From positions 558,001 to 622,000 of the forward strand of contig JAGPYM010000017.1 in assembly GCA_020736575.1 (NCBI GenBank): a stretch of DNA of 64,000 nucleotides. Reading direction: 5' to 3'. Shown piece by piece: positions 1 through 11,302 of the stretch (within the stretch, counting starts at the first letter, position 1; the number at the start of each line of letters is the position of its first letter). The notes below the pieces were generated by a model. The model was not told the origin of the DNA. It did no database searches and saw only the letters and a program-made list of their open reading frames with translations. The translations under genes and the position numbers were made by a program. The DNA comes from Thelonectria olida (taxonomy: Eukaryota; Ascomycota; Sordariomycetes; Hypocreales; Nectriaceae).

Positions 1-192
1 GTACGGAGTGAGTCAAAGTACGTACTTTGTCAAATATCTCAACAAATGAGGCCTTGCTTAGAAACCTCATTGAATAGATGCTAAGTAGCCATCACGGTGC
101 AACACAGTAGTTTCAGCACCAAAAATCAATATCATCCAACTTACTCGTATAATTCGACACTCAAGATCTCCACTTGGCCATCGCCCATCATC
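1..192 (+). promoter_or_regulatory. Upstream region of the homocitrate synthase-like gene
   Basis: This is the 5' flank of the gene that starts at 193. An in-frame ATG at 97 would add 32 residues rich in Ser, Thr and Tyr (an N-terminal targeting peptide is conceivable). I prefer 193 because the family alignment begins just after it. No TATA box or other element stands out. Confidence 0.35.
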
Positions 193-2223
193 ATGCCTGC
201 CGAGCCCGCATCCAACAATGGCAAGTTCGAGATCATCGACAGCACGCTGAGAGAAGGCGAGCAATTTGCCAACGCTTCCTTCGACACAGGCAAGTCACAC
301 ACTATCCAGCCTTGGCATTCATATCTCGCAAGCCATAACTAACTGGATTGACATCAATAGAGACCAAGATACAGATGTAAGCCAAGTCACAAGTCCAACT
401 ATATGATATGGCCTTTTACCTGACCTCGCTTTCATAGCGCAACTGCTCTCTCCGACTTTGGCATCGACTACATCAGGCTATCATCTCCTACTGCCTCGGA
501 GCAATCCCGCAAGGACTGCGAGGCAATTTGCAAGCTTGGTCTCAAGGTAAGTTATCCATTGAGCTTTGCATCATCTATCTACAGTGCTAACGTGCCAATC
601 CTATTAGTCCAAGATTCTGACCCGTCAGTCTTGAATCTATCCATCTTTGCTGCATATGCGTTCCGGCTGACCGTCTGCTTAATGACTTGCAGATGTGCCA
701 TGCACCCTAGAAGTGAGCTGCACACTCGGTAACCCCAGCCCTCACCATGACCATGACCTAACATTCGCTCAAAGGACGCCAAGCTTGCCTGCGACACAGG
801 CGTTGACGGCGTCGACGTCGTCATCTCCCCCGGCAAGGACATCGACTACATCAACGAGACGGCCCTCGAGGTGCTTGCCTACATCAAGAGTCGCGGCGTC
901 CAAGCCTCCTTCAGCAGCGAAGACGCCTTCAGCACCGTCGACCTGCTCGACCTGTACCGGGCCGTCGACCGAGCCGGCGTCAACCGCGTCGGCGTTCTCG
1001 ACCCTGTTGGCAGCGCGAACCCCAGACAAGTAAACGAGCTTGTGCGCGATCTCCGAGGTTGGTTTTCATCGCAGTCGAGCAGACTTCCTACCAGAACGCT
1101 AACGACAACAGGCGCTGTCGGTTGTGAGATCGAGGCCTATTTGTAAGTTGGCGGGCTCTGTTTTGCCATTCCCAAGCTGATGGTTTGATCAATAGCCACA
1201 ATTCCACCATGGCCGTTGCGAACGCACACGCGGCTTTCGAAGCCGGTGCTACACGTAAGTTGAAGAACTTCGTCTGAAAATGCATCTTCTAACTGCTCTG
1301 CCACAGACATTGACACAAGCGTGCTTGGGGTAAGATCTTGGTGACGATCCATGTTTGGTTGTGTTTGTATCGTGATGCTGACTCACATTGCGATTCCACA
1401 GATTGGAGAAAACAACGGCGTCACTGTAAGTCCACCACCCTCTGGACATGTCTGCGGCTCAACTAAAACTTGCAGCCTTTGGGTGCTCTCCTCGCCCGCA
1501 TGATCGTTGGGAGTCGCGACTATGTCACCTCCAACTATAAGCTCGACACGCTCAAGGAGCTTGAAGAGCTCGTCGCAAAGAAGGTCGACATTGTAAGTTT
1601 TAACTAAGGCCATAATAACGAGAAGACGTGCTGACTATGGGAATAGAATGTCCCCTTCAGCAACCCCGTGACTGGTAAGTTACTCGCGCACCTCTTCCCT
1701 TCTCTCTATTATCGTCACTTCACCATCCAAGCTTAGCTCGCAGGCTATTCCCAGCTTACTCAAGACAACTTGTCTCGAAACTACCACTAACACACTCCCC
1801 AGGGTTCTGTGCATTTACCCACAAGGCCGGCATCCACAGCAAGGCCATTCTCAACGGTACGTTGCCATGTCACACCTCAACCCCCAACCCTCAACCCTCA
1901 ATCACGGCTGACAGCAGAAAAGCTCCTTCAACCTACGAGATCATCGACCCAGCCGACTTCGGCATGAACCGAAACGTGCACTTTGCCTCGCGCCTCACCG
2001 GCTGGAACGCCATCAAGACGCGTGTCGAGCAGCTGGGTCTCACAATGACTGACGACCAAGTCAAGGAAGTGTACGCTCTCCGAGTCCTTCGTACGAGCGA
2101 CTCATGACTGACTTGGCATATAGAACACAGAAGATCAAGGCCAAGGCCGACACTGGTCCTCTTGGTGCCGACGATGCAGATATCATTATTCGAGCATATC
2201 ACCTCGAACTGCAGGCCGCATAG
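193..2223 (+). CDS. Homocitrate synthase-like protein (divergent paralogue, 15 exons)
   Basis: Homocitrate synthase condenses acetyl-CoA with 2-oxoglutarate, the first step of the fungal alpha-aminoadipate route to lysine. Exons: 193-289, 361-376, 438-546, 608-623, 693-712, 775-1057, 1112-1142, 1196-1254, 1307-1329, 1402-1425, 1476-1592, 1647-1674, 1803-1856, 1923-2070, 2124-2223; together 374 residues. Family motifs seen: STLREGEQF near residue 17, the [17 protein letters not shown] segment, [12 protein letters not shown], and NAPSTYE. Differences from ordinary enzymes: the metal-binding His-x-His reads Tyr-Phe-His (EAYFHN), the usual HIRCH reads HVPCT, and the stretch after DGVDVVI lacks the usual SHG-containing loop. 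Intron 1 has a GC donor (290-291); exons 2 and 4 are only 16 nt. The family assignment is secure. Whether it is still a lysine enzyme is uncertain, so the canonical gene may lie elsewhere. Confidence 0.88.
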
Positions 2224-2996
2224 ACAGTTGAAGCGGATGGTCTGTATTCTGCAGACCTACGGGACTAGGAAAATCACATTAGGAAGAATAAAATTACTGG
2301 CGCCGCCATCTTGTTCGATTGTTCATCCCCAAGTAACTATATGTCTTTTGATCAACTGGTTTTGCCGCCGTCGGGACACCAAGTGCTTCAACCAAATTAT
2401 ACAAATACTCAGGTCCTTGTCACAGATAATCGTCAGGGCGCTCAAAAGATTCTCTTCGAAAAAGTACTCTGGTACCTGATTAATTATTCCCTACACCGGG
2501 TATATCAAGCAGTCCCCAATCCTTAACACCATCCGTCCCGCAAATTCCAGTCTGAATACCTCCCGAACATCGACTGTCCCCCAACCTTGGCACGTACGTC
2601 TCAAACCGGCCTCCCAGAAAAGGAAAAGAGAACAAAGGAAAGGAAAGAAAAGAGAGCAGAAACGAAAAGGAGAGTAATCATTCTAATTTAGCAAGCCGCG
2701 CAAGACATACATAGTCTTCACCATGGCTCTTCAAGTATTGTTTTCCTGTGAAGGCCCTTTGCCTGACGTTGCGTTTTGAAGCAACCTATCCCTTCCTTTG
2801 CCCGGATTATACAGAAGAGAAAAGGTCAAAAGAAAGGGAAAAAGAAAAGAAAAAGAAAGCAATTGTCGTGCAAAGAACTTTTTAACCAAAAGTGCCGTGA
2901 TAGTCTGTGCTCAGTTCCTGATGAACCAAAAGGCATCTACCATCAAGGGCACAGCTCCAACTTGACTGATGATACTCCTCTTAAAATCAAGCGTTA
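2224..2996. other. Convergent intergenic region, no gene seen
   Basis: This lies between the stop codons of two convergent genes. It contains purine-rich stretches (about 2620-2680 and 2815-2865), and no ORF in it looks like coding sequence. Confidence 0.5.
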
Positions 2997-5900
2997 CTAG
3001 AAAAAGGACGGCTTGGTAAGGACTCGATACTCCACGTAATCCTCGCCGTCAATGTTCAGGATAGTGCCCTGTGAGACGAGCTTGCCAACGAAGGGACCCG
3101 TAGTCTTCCGTTCATACTTGACTCCTCCATAAATCTTGGCATCTTCACCGCCGGCCTTGACACGGAGATTCTCTTGACGTGCCCAGACCTTATTAAGTCG
3201 TTGCATATCCTCCGATTCGTGGAGTCGTGCTCTGCCGTTGATTGCAGGGATCGCTGCGGCGGCTGCATTGGCGGCATCTGCGGCGGCCGCCACAGCACGT
3301 TCACGATGAGCTGCTTGTCTGTCGGCGCGACCCTGAGCTGCTTCAGCTCGGGCAATCTCGCGCCGAGCAAGTGAGTTGGTTCTTTCGACAGCATCGACAC
3401 TCTGCACGCGGTTGACTGGAGGACGAGCCTCGGCTTCGGGAAGTGGCTGTCGGAGAGGTCTGTTTTCGGCCCTGGCCTCGACGCGACGGCTCTGGCGCAG
3501 TTCATGACCTCCGAAACCAGCTCGAGGGGACTGGTCAATGGACTCGGCAGGAGGCTCAGGGGCAATGGCAGCATAGGTAGTTGGCGCAATAACCGCGGGG
3601 TTGCTGACGGGCTTGTAGACGAATCCTGCACGGGTTTGGGCATCTTGGACTGCCTGAAGCTCATTTGCGGCTCGCTCATCGGGGGCCTCTCCACGATCAA
3701 GCTGGTATTGCCGAACCCGGCAGTACTCTTTGATCTCGAGTCGTTGAAGTTGCTTTAGGTGCTTCTCGAACTCAACTTCTTCGTACGGAATCCATAGGGC
3801 ACCTGCACCAACGGGGAAGTTGCCATCCACAAAACGACCGTCGCGCGTCTCCCGAACTAGTTTGACCCGAAACATGTCATTTTGTCCAAGGATTCCATAC
3901 ACTGCGTGACGGTTCTTAGGATCAGGTTCACTGGAGCCCTTCCAGTATCCCAAAAGTATCCGCGTGGGACGAGTTCCAAGAAGCGGGTCGACGGGGGGTC
4001 GCAATGCCTGCGCTGCTAAGGGCTGCTGGGGAGGAGTAGGAGGTGGTTCTTGAGCTTGGGAAGTACCGTTGGTGGGGGCAAGGTTGGCGTTCGCGACGCC
4101 AGTACTAACTCTTCGCCTTTTAGCATCCGGCCGGCTAGAGGTTGAGAGATGTTCAGGTGTCTCGAGGCCCCAGGCCATCAGTGGGGGGTTCGGGTTGTTG
4201 TCGAGAGCCGGGTTCAGCTTGACACGGCGAATCGCTTCCTTCACTGCCGCCTTCTCGGCAGCCCTGCGGTCCTCCTCGTTTTTCAAATACGGCTGCTCAG
4301 ATCGAAGCCTCACATATTCTTTAACTTGGTAATGATCCAACCCAACCAGGTGGTCTGAGAAGACGACACGCTCAAAAGTGACCCAGCTTCCCCCAGGGCC
4401 TGGAGGAAGGGGATATTCGGGGGGTATCGTTTCACCTGCGGTGTTGATGGGTTGGATGCGAGTTCTCAGGCGCTCTCGAACGTCAATGAAGCCAATAACT
4501 GCATGTTTCGTGTTCTCGTCGGGGCCGGTTGAATCTCTCCAATATCCTAAGATGACACCCTTGACGGCGCTCAGACTATTTCGCGACGATTTGGTCTTTG
4601 AGACGTCTTGAGCTTGCTTGTCATCGACACTCTTTGGAATCTCAATTTTACTCTCACTCAAGTCGTTAAAGAGTGAAGTGCGCTTCCTCTTAGGGTAGTG
4701 AGAGACGACAGGCTCATCAGCCATGACTTCGTCTTCCTGATCCGAAGCAGCGCGAAGTGACGACGACTTTCGACCGCCGTTACGGTTACTGCCAACAACG
4801 ATTTCGTCTTCAAGCTCGTTGAAGCCGACGCCTGAGGGAGAATGAACGCTGCTACCAGGCTCACTAAGTTCGCTCTCGGCGTCAATGTCCATAAAAGATT
4901 GTCTGTGTCCGTTGACCTGCCTGTTGTTGTGTTAGTGAATGCTCAGCGAAAGTGGAGATGCTGGTGTCGGTGGTAAGACAAGGAGGCTGGTTTGAGCCAC
5001 AGTGAGAGGAGACGCCAAACTCTCAAGAAATGATTCGTCTCAGACCGCTTGGTCGAGGGAAATGATGGCAGACAGAGTTAGGCAAGCGAAGGTATTAAGG
5101 CATGGGGAGGGAGGTGTACCTCGAGCTTGCTGAAATTAAAGGCTGAAACAAGGCTGAAGATGAGAAATGCAGTTGTGTTGGCTGGGAATGGCCAGGGGAT
5201 ATAAAGGTTCAAGGTGATTGAAGGTAGTTTCCTCGGCGCGAACTAACGCAGGCGAGTCAAGAGCTTCCCGATACCTTCAGCTAAATTATGTGGCAACCGA
5301 GCCCAAAGGGTTGATTGTAGCTTGTTGCACAACTGGCGGCATGGGGTTCCAGCAAGCCGAGGGACGCTACAGTGCACGCGTGATGGCAAGCTTTGAGAAC
5401 TCGCCTTGTGAGAACAGGTGGACAGGAGGTAGGTAGATTGAGTTGACCAGGTCCGAAGAAACAAGTCTGTGTGAAGGCACCCTTGAGGTGGGTGCAAGAG
5501 AGAGAGAGAAACAAAGTGGAATGGAGTTGACCAGGACTATGCATGGATGGGTGGAAGGAAGAAGAGCAAGGGTAGAGAAGTGAATTGCCTGAAATGGAAC
5601 AAGACATTTGGTGCCAGTTGGCAGGCAGACGGCAGATAGAGGTAACGAGTAGGAACACCTCAGGCAGTGACCTAGTGCCAGGTGAAAGGGTCTGGACCTA
5701 TTGGAACGCTTGGGGCAACTGATTGAATCATTGACCACTTGGAAGATTCCACAGCTTGTCAGGAAGGAAGGCCTTCGGTGCCTCGTTGAGGTGAGTACGA
5801 CGAGGGAAGATGCCGTCAGGTCAGGTGCGGTGACGGCGTTGGCAAATGGGGATATGCCAGCTCGCCCCAAGTCCCTGCACGAAGGGCCACGCCACTGAGG

Positions 5901-6458
5901 GGACGCGACGATGAGACGCAGACCATCATGCATCGATCGCATTGTACGTAACAGGGAACAGGACCAGGATAAAAGAAGATGGAGCGAGATGGGAAATAGT
6001 AGCAGAGAGACGTCAACTTACTTGTTGGGAGATGAAGGCTCTGTGGGAGCGCTATCAGCCTCTTTTGGCGGTTGAGCACGAGTATCAGAGGCGGCCTGCG
6101 CAGGGGATGGTGCGCGATCTTGCGAAACTGGGGCCGGTGTGCGAATAGACGAAGCAGCGGCCGTGTCGTCGGAACCCTTGGAGCCTCCAGTGGCCGCGGC
6201 CGAAGAAGCAGAGTTGGCAGCGGCAGAAGGAGACGTAGTTGGCGCAGACTCAGTTGCCCGGTCCCCAACTGAAGCTGTCGCAGATGCAGATGTTGATGCT
6301 TGAGGACGAGTCTGCGCAGTCTCGGGGGTTGGAGCCGGAGTTGGAGAGGCCGGCTTTGCTGGGGCTGACGTGGGAGCAGCAGATGCTGAGGGTGCTGGCG
6401 ATATTGGCTCAGGTGGCGCAACCGGCGCCCTGGCCTTGTCGGCCTCGACGCTATCCAT
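2997..6458 (-). CDS. Uncharacterised protein with a duplicated ~95-residue GYW domain
   Basis: I do not recognise a named family. The model has two exons (6458-6022 and 4920-2997) giving 786 residues; exon 2 alone opens at an ATG at 4892 and would give 631 residues. The join is supported by a GTAAGT donor at 6021, a CACTAAC branch site about 10 nt before the acceptor at 4921, and an exact reading-frame match (SPNK-QVNGHRQSFMDID). Residues 1-145 are low-complexity Ala/Pro/Ser/Thr. Two similar blocks, about 266-360 and 464-557, each hold (V/I)ILGYW(R/K)xS, HAV(I/Y)G, a GGSW/GALW turn with a VxF strand, and an IKEY/VKEY segment. An Ala/Arg/Glu-rich helical region (about 680-740) and a conserved-looking C-terminal block follow. 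Charged, Ser-rich linkers with KRKR and KRRR clusters suggest a nuclear protein; that is inference. Confidence 0.72.
4921..6021 (-). other. Probable 1.1 kb first intron of the GYW-domain gene
   Basis: This is bounded by GTAAGT (minus strand, 6021) and a CTAAC branch plus CAG acceptor (4921). Its ORFs are shadows or low-complexity. At 1101 nt it is far longer than other introns here. An alternative is a 5' UTR exon with an internal promoter: a TATATCC motif lies on the minus strand near 5200. Confidence 0.55.
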
Positions 6459-9400
6459 GGTGCAGTAGAGAGGTGTAGAAGGCGGTAGCAATAGAGGACG
6501 GTGAGATGGATCGTGGGCCAGTTGTGAAAGTGAGGATGATGTGTATGCGAGTTGGTTGCAAACGCGCTTCAACCCGGAACGGAATAGAGATATGAGAGAG
6601 GCAGGGCGTGTAGTAGAAAAGATGGAAGGCAAGGGAAGAGTGGGCGGGTATTTCGGTGCGAGTTTAGTCAGAGTTCCAGGGTGTTAACAGGAACCTGAGG
6701 CAAGGTATTCGTAGATAGGTAGGTAAGTACGGATACCTACGTGGTAGAGAGGTAGTTGAGAGAAGAAAGGAAGGAAGCAGGAAGAAATGGAAGACCCGCG
6801 CCGCGTGTCCGTGTCGAGCGGCCGTGTTCTGTCGGGGAGAAAGAGGCGCGGGAAACAGGAATGAACAAGGACGACGGAGACAGACGCTGGTTGGCCGAGG
6901 ATCTGGATTCTGGAATCTTGGGACTTGGGGGAGAGACTTCCTTTGGGACAGGAGCCGGGGGCCCAGGGCTAAAAGCAACAGGTGCAGTCCCAATCAAACT
7001 TGGGCCAAAGAGCTTTATCGATGGGGCTTGGGACTTGGGGACTGGGTTCCAGTGCAGTGCAGGGTGTGTGGCCAGAATTAGGTTGTGGAAGGAAAAGGAG
7101 AGAGGGGTGTGGCTTTAATGTAGTCGAAGTTGAGGTTGTTTTAGGTACGGATACGGACGGATAGGTCTTTGGTTGTTGATCAAGGGAGGTGAGAGAGAGA
7201 AGAAAGATCCATCAGAGACCATCAAAAAAAATTGAAACGAGGTTAATAGAAGAGTTCCCAAGAGGTTGAGTGAGAAAACCTCTTCTTATTGTGTGATTCG
7301 GTGGCAATGGAAACAACACGGTAGGTTGATGAAAGAGAGAGGAAAAAACGAAAAATGAAGCGAGAGAAGAGAGGGAAATTTTTTTAGTTGATGGCGGGAT
7401 GGATCGGGTGAGAGATTACCGTTACGAGTAGGCAAGTACGTTCCTACTGTAGGTAAGGAAAGGAAGAGACGGATGGGATGGACAATAGAGACGACCAGGG
7501 GTGGGGATGAGGATTAAAAAAAAACCTGAATAAAAGTGAAAAAGGGTGTTTTAGTTTCCAAGGGAGAATCCATGATTGATGAACAACATCTCACTTTTGA
7601 TCAGTTGACGCCGGCTCTGCCTGAGGAGGAGCTTGATGAAGTGTTGCTGCGGGATGGGATGCGAAGGGACTTGGGTTGGACTGGATTGGCTACCTCAACA
7701 AGACCGGGATTCAACTCTTGTTCCTAGTTGCATGCTAAAAGCCCCAAAGCCAGGTAATTAATAACAACTGATTGACCTCCGGAGCCAAGTCAACCTTGCC
7801 TAAACCGCCCTCTTTTTTTTTTTTCTTTTTTTTTTCTTTCCTCTCTTTCCTTCAGTTTTGTACCCTGGCACCTCGTTAGGTGAGGACAGAAAAAAGTGGT
7901 GCCGCCTTTTTTTCTGATTCATCATTAATTAAGCAGGTACGCCCACCACTCACAAGCGCACACACTACAATGTCATACCTTTCGGGCGACAATACCTTGA
8001 GGTTCCATTCACGATGATGATATTCACGCACCTTGGTTGACTTAACTCGTTTTCTTTCTGTCTAGTTCTGCTCAACTCCAGGTGTTCGTAGCCATCAATC
8101 AGTTGATATCAACCGCTCATAAATTGAGACGCGCCCGGCGAGTCCCTAATTCGCCTCCATCAGCCGTCCCCTGTCGTGGTTGCTTGAGATAAGGTGTCGC
8201 CGACCACACGCCATGGGTCGACTCAACTCTAAACGACAAATAACTAACTTAACCTTCCTCTCCTCTCTCCTTGACCAACTCGAAAGAGACAACTCAGGCC
8301 GAAAACGACTCCGTATCATTAGTTGTTCCTCCTCTAGGGTCCCTCCCAGCAACTCTCCCACCGCCGTTTCCTTGCACAGCTGAACCTCGCAGCTTCAAGG
8401 CCAATACTCTTTCAGCCACCTAAACTATTAGGCACTGGCCGAACTGAAGTGGCTTAACCGCCCCCCCCTTAGTTAACGAGATCCCATAGGTGCATCTGCG
8501 CCAAGCTGGCGGAGTACGGAAGAGCGAGAATGATGACACGACTTACGTTGCTGTCCATAAGACGGTCCTTCGGGGGTTGTGCCCCCCCATAAGAACCTCC
8601 CTCCTCGCAGCAACTATCATCAATATCCTTCACAGCAACCTCGGCGCAACAACAACAACAACCACAAGGTCACGGATCCCCTCCCGACCGTGCTTGTGCG
8701 ACCGAGAAACTAGCAGCAACCCTTGAGGAATGAGGAATCAGAGGCAGCATAGTCCGCGCATGTGCTGATTGATACATGATGATGACATGGCCATGCTTCG
8801 TGACGCCAATCATCAACCATCATTCGGGACGCCCCAGAAAAGAGGCGCGGCCGATGTCATGGCAATCTCGCAACACTTGCAAATCATCCGGCTGATAAGC
8901 CCACGCCCTGACATTTCGTCTAGCACGCCCCTATCTTTCCCATCTCTCATCGACGCGGGAAAAAAAAACATGAAAAAAATTGTCATGGAAAACTTCATTC
9001 CTTCCTACTTCGTACACTCATTAACCGTAGTTTCGGCCCGTCTGTTTCACTCTATCCTTTCTACTCTTCTTCAGCTTGGAGAATCGCAAGACGCTGCGCG
9101 CGGTTAACATAAAAAAAAAGCCCCAACATCTATCTTAGGTCGTCGCGATGGAGGGCTATCCTTGAAACCAGCTGTATTATGCCAATGACTTGACACGTTT
9201 ATTAAGACAACTCGAGCCACCCTGGTATTGGATGGGTATGGATGGATGCACGCGCCTCGGGCGGATTCGAGTCACGAACTACCGAGGCCGTTATCCGTCG
9301 CTGGGTGCAGAGAGGGCCTCGGAATATGGCATACTCAGTACCGGCAAACGATAGAGGGCGATGAATTGCTTGAAAATGACTGATGACAAGGACCCATGGC

Positions 9401-11302
9401 TATGTCCTTTAATTCTTATGCGCTGTCCAACATCAACATGGGGGGAACAATAGCACTTCCCGCATTCATCCATTCAGACTCGGAAGCAGGACAGCCTGAT
9501 GCAAGTGCTTACGGATACGCACAGTGCAATCCTGTCAGACCGCCGAGCGTTAATATTGGAAGACAGGACAAAAAGGAGTCTTCTGCATCATTAATCATCA
9601 CACTGTGTGTCATCGCATCTCGTCTCTCCGTCTCTCTCTCCACAAAATCTTGCAGCAAGTCAGCCAGCCATAAGTCATAACAAAAGCCCTTTGTTCGATT
9701 GGGGGCCTAAAAAAGAAGGACATGAGCCTAAACAGCAATGCCATATCATGGATGGTGCTGTGACTCTACACCGAAGCTGAATTCACCCGGCTTCATTTGT
9801 TCACACAGCATCAGATGTCAGTTTCGCCCAACAAAAAAATGTCGCGGGCTCGGCGGGTCTCGACGTCTCGTATCGGCCCATTGTCTCTTGGGAAGAAGAG
9901 CAAATAGTTCCGGTTCAGGTTTCTCGTCCTCTCCCTACCTTACCATCTTACCGACGACATATGCATCTAGTACAAGGAGTTGCCAACATCCATCCAACCA
10001 GCCCTTCACCGTCTTTCCTTCTTCCCTTCTCCTCCCTTCTCCTCTCTCCTCTTGCTCTTCTCTGTTGGGTTGGCTTCCTCGCCAGTGGCTTGTTCTTGTG
10101 TCTCAGCCATGTCCAGAGATCGCATAGGCTACTACTGTATGTACCTTCGTCCAATGCCCGGCCTCAACTCGAACACCCATGCCCACTCTCTCCCCCAAGC
10201 TCACCCCCTGCAAGTTCCAAAACGGTAACAACCACTTCAGCTACGCCGGGTGATAAGGTTGAAAGCAACAGCTGAACACTTGGCCCAGCCAGCAGCGAGC
10301 AGCGCCCAGCCACCTCTCGCCGAGCCGTCGATTCGTATTCGTCCCCTTGACCGTCTCAGTTGAGACACAACCAGCCCTAATGCAATGCCTTGATCCCTTT
10401 TGTCAAGCTGCATTTTGGGCCCCTTCTCTTCCTGTTCCTGTTGCATCGCCTGTCTACCTGACTGACACGGCGGGTTGAGAAATTAAAATTCCCTCAACAA
10501 ATACTGTAAGGTAAGTTGCTGCTACCAACGGCCCTCTGGCAGATTGTCCCGTCTTTTGCAAAAGTCTATCCGTGTGCGAAGGCCAGCCGTGTCACCGCCC
10601 AAACATCAACAAGTTCAGACTCGCACCACCTGGAACGCGTCGAGTTTTCAACATGTCTTGTCCTTCCTTTCCAGCAAACCGACGTGTCGCCCAAGTCCTC
10701 GCCCTCGCCCCCTTTGGCGACGAGGAAAACTTGTGAAACATTTGCCCGGTCGCACTTTGTTGCAGCTGGTCGAGATCGATCCTTGCTCTGTAGGCTATGC
10801 ATGCGTGTCCCGTCCCATGAGCAGGTCTTGGATCTACGTCAGGTACTTCAATCAAAGGTGAGCCCAATTCAGAAAGGACACAAGGAAGAAAAAAAGTGCG
10901 TCCTTAATATGCAGTCTCGCACCTTAAAACATGTTGATCATTTAGCACACAACTCTCATGTGGACATAGTCCTTCCGAGTGCCCAGGTGGAGTACAAGGA
11001 GGCGTCGTCAAGTCAGATGTTGCGTTGTTGGGTATCAAGCAAGCTCCAAACATCGCTTGTGTGACAAATTGGAACCGCTTCTAATTTGAGAGTGGAATTA
11101 TGCGAAACAAAAGATGCCCTCCCGTTTGTTGGCTGTGGCTGTTGTAACAGTTGAAAAGGATCAACAGCCAACCGCATACTCCTTACACCACTCTGTGACT
11201 CAAAACACGTAGTCTCAAGGTTTATTCTGCACAACTCATTGTCCGTAGATGCTCGTCAATCGTGTCGTCTGGTCATGTCCGTTTTCCTTTCTATTTGATA
11301 CA
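6459..11302. other. 4.8 kb gene-poor region
   Basis: The left part is the upstream region of the GYW-domain gene, with GA-rich tracts around 6760-7540. A long pyrimidine/T tract lies at about 7811-7858. Several ORFs of 60-180 codons exist, the largest being 10516-11064 (+), but none shows a family motif or consistent splice structure. It may hold non-coding transcripts or long UTRs. I cannot support a protein gene here. Confidence 0.45.
7811..7858 (+). repeat. Poly-T / pyrimidine tract
   Basis: This is a run of T interrupted by a few C, followed by CT-rich sequence. It is low-complexity DNA of the kind found in fungal promoters and intergenic regions. Confidence 0.8.

Noticed and set aside
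5367..5942. 191-codon minus-strand ORF
   Set aside because: It lies inside the probable first intron of the GYW-domain gene and has no recognisable motif.
10516..11064. 182-codon plus-strand ORF
   Set aside because: Ser/Pro-rich random-looking composition, no motif and no splice support.
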